Shown: positions 63,587-64,000 of the stretch, piece by piece
Layout: the number at the start of each line of letters is the position of its first letter
Numbering within the stretch: position 1 is the stretch's first letter
Origin: an uncultured Sphingomonadaceae bacterium
GTDB lineage: Bacteria; Pseudomonadota; Alphaproteobacteria; Sphingomonadales; Sphingomonadaceae
Direction of reading: 5' to 3'
Assembly: GCA_947499255.1 (NCBI GenBank)
Contig: CANMNF010000002.1
Coordinates: forward strand, 756,430 to 820,429
Length of the DNA stretch: 64,000 bases
The notes under the pieces: generated by a model
The model's input: the letters and a program-made list of their open reading frames with translations, nothing else
Told to the model about the DNA's origin: nothing
Database searches by the model: none
Made by a program: the position numbers and the translations under genes

Positions 63587-64000
63587 GTGATCAACCGAAT
63601 TCAAACAGCGCTCGCCGCTACATTTCTTACCCTCACCGCCGCTTGTGCGCAGGCTCCCGAAGAACCGCCTGAGGTGACCCAAGGCGAATGGCGCGTCATC
63701 AGCGAAGCGTCTGAGCTATCCTATGTGACCGTCAAGGCAGGCGAGATTGCCGAAGTTAACGGCTTTGACGGGTTGACCGGATCGGTCAGCGCGGACGGCG
63801 CGGCGCAAATCGATATTGCGCTTGGCTCGGTCAACACCGGCATTGATATCCGCGATGAACGGATGCGCGATGTCTTCTTTGAAGTGGCGCAAAATCCAAC
63901 CGCAACGATCTCGGCTCAGCTTGATCCGGCGACTTTTGCCTCGCTTGCTGTGGGAGAAAGCATATCGGAATCGATCAGTGCAACCTTGTCGCTCAAAGGC
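63587..64000 (+). CDS. YceI-like lipoprotein, partial
   Basis: The 5' 138 codons of an exported protein cut by the window end. The signal peptide ends in a lipobox-like TLTAAC followed by AQAPEEPPE. The mature part (GEWRVISEASELSYVTVKAGEIAEVNGF, then GSVNTGIDIRDERMRDVFFEV and NPTATISAQL) follows the YceI lipocalin-like domain, which binds isoprenoid-type lipids. The GTG at 63587 has AAGAGG six bases upstream; an in-frame ATG at 63566 would add seven residues. Confidence 0.8.
   Translation, partial: MINRIQTALAATFLTLTAACAQAPEEPPEVTQGEWRVISEASELSYVTVKAGEIAEVNGFDGLTGSVSADGAAQIDIALGSVNTGIDIRDERMRDVFFEVAQNPTATISAQLDPATFASLAVGESISESISATLSLKG

Noticed and set aside
1-64000. CRISPR arrays, rRNA genes and insertion sequences
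   Set aside because: No regularly spaced direct repeats, rRNA sequence or transposase frames were seen.

Overview
The window reads as chromosomal DNA of an alphaproteobacterium, most likely a sphingomonad of the Erythrobacteraceae type. This rests on gene order and protein style (hflK-hflC next to a Do-type protease, metX-metW, folK reading on from an N-carbamoylputrescine amidase, a catabolic cluster ending in a large TonB receptor) and on frequent GTG/TTG starts with 4-bp gene overlaps. No ribosomal RNA or species-level marker is present, so the genus is not fixed.

Positions 1-25126 are ordinary core genome: tyrA (cut by the window edge) and hisC; metX-metW; a formaldehyde detoxification pair (fghA, class III ADH) beside a succinate-semialdehyde-type dehydrogenase; GST and msrB; a class A penicillin-binding protein facing a Do-type periplasmic protease; hflK/hflC; an operon of mrp, a Tat-exported molybdenum hydroxylase large subunit and hemH; sdhE-neighbour type factor DUF1674 (SDHAF4); rsmB; msrA; an exported methyltransferase-like protein; a SIMPL lipoprotein; aguB and folK; and tRNA-Lys(UUU).

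Positions 25082-31708 form a compact 6.6-kb integrated island. Its left end is the 3' part of the intact tRNA-Lys gene; its right end is a 47-bp exact copy of that part. It carries a tyrosine integrase, an XRE repressor divergent from a zinc-ribbon membrane protein, a HExxH metallopeptidase, two small membrane proteins of unknown function and a TerB-type gene that looks truncated at both ends.

Positions 31952-60935 are a roughly 29-kb catabolic region under a probable IclR-type regulator. It contains alcohol and aldehyde dehydrogenases, two isocitrate-lyase/PEP-mutase-type lyases, a propionate-CoA ligase, two FAD hydroxylases, a GlcD-like flavoprotein, two MFS transporters, hydrolases, a cupin, an ornithine-cyclodeaminase-type protein, two GST-like proteins, a PhyH-type dioxygenase, an Asp/Glu-racemase-fold protein, an unusual polysaccharide-deacetylase-fold protein and a TonB receptor. 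Two methyltransferases, each with a small partner from one paralogous family, occur inside it. An 8-5-8 inverted repeat of related sequence lies in front of the iclR gene and in three divergent promoters of the region, which suggests one regulon. The substrate is not evident; an aromatic or N-heterocyclic compound broken down to small acids including propionate fits the enzyme set.

Positions 61081-64000 return to core functions: guaA, an EamA-type transporter and a partial YceI-like lipoprotein gene.
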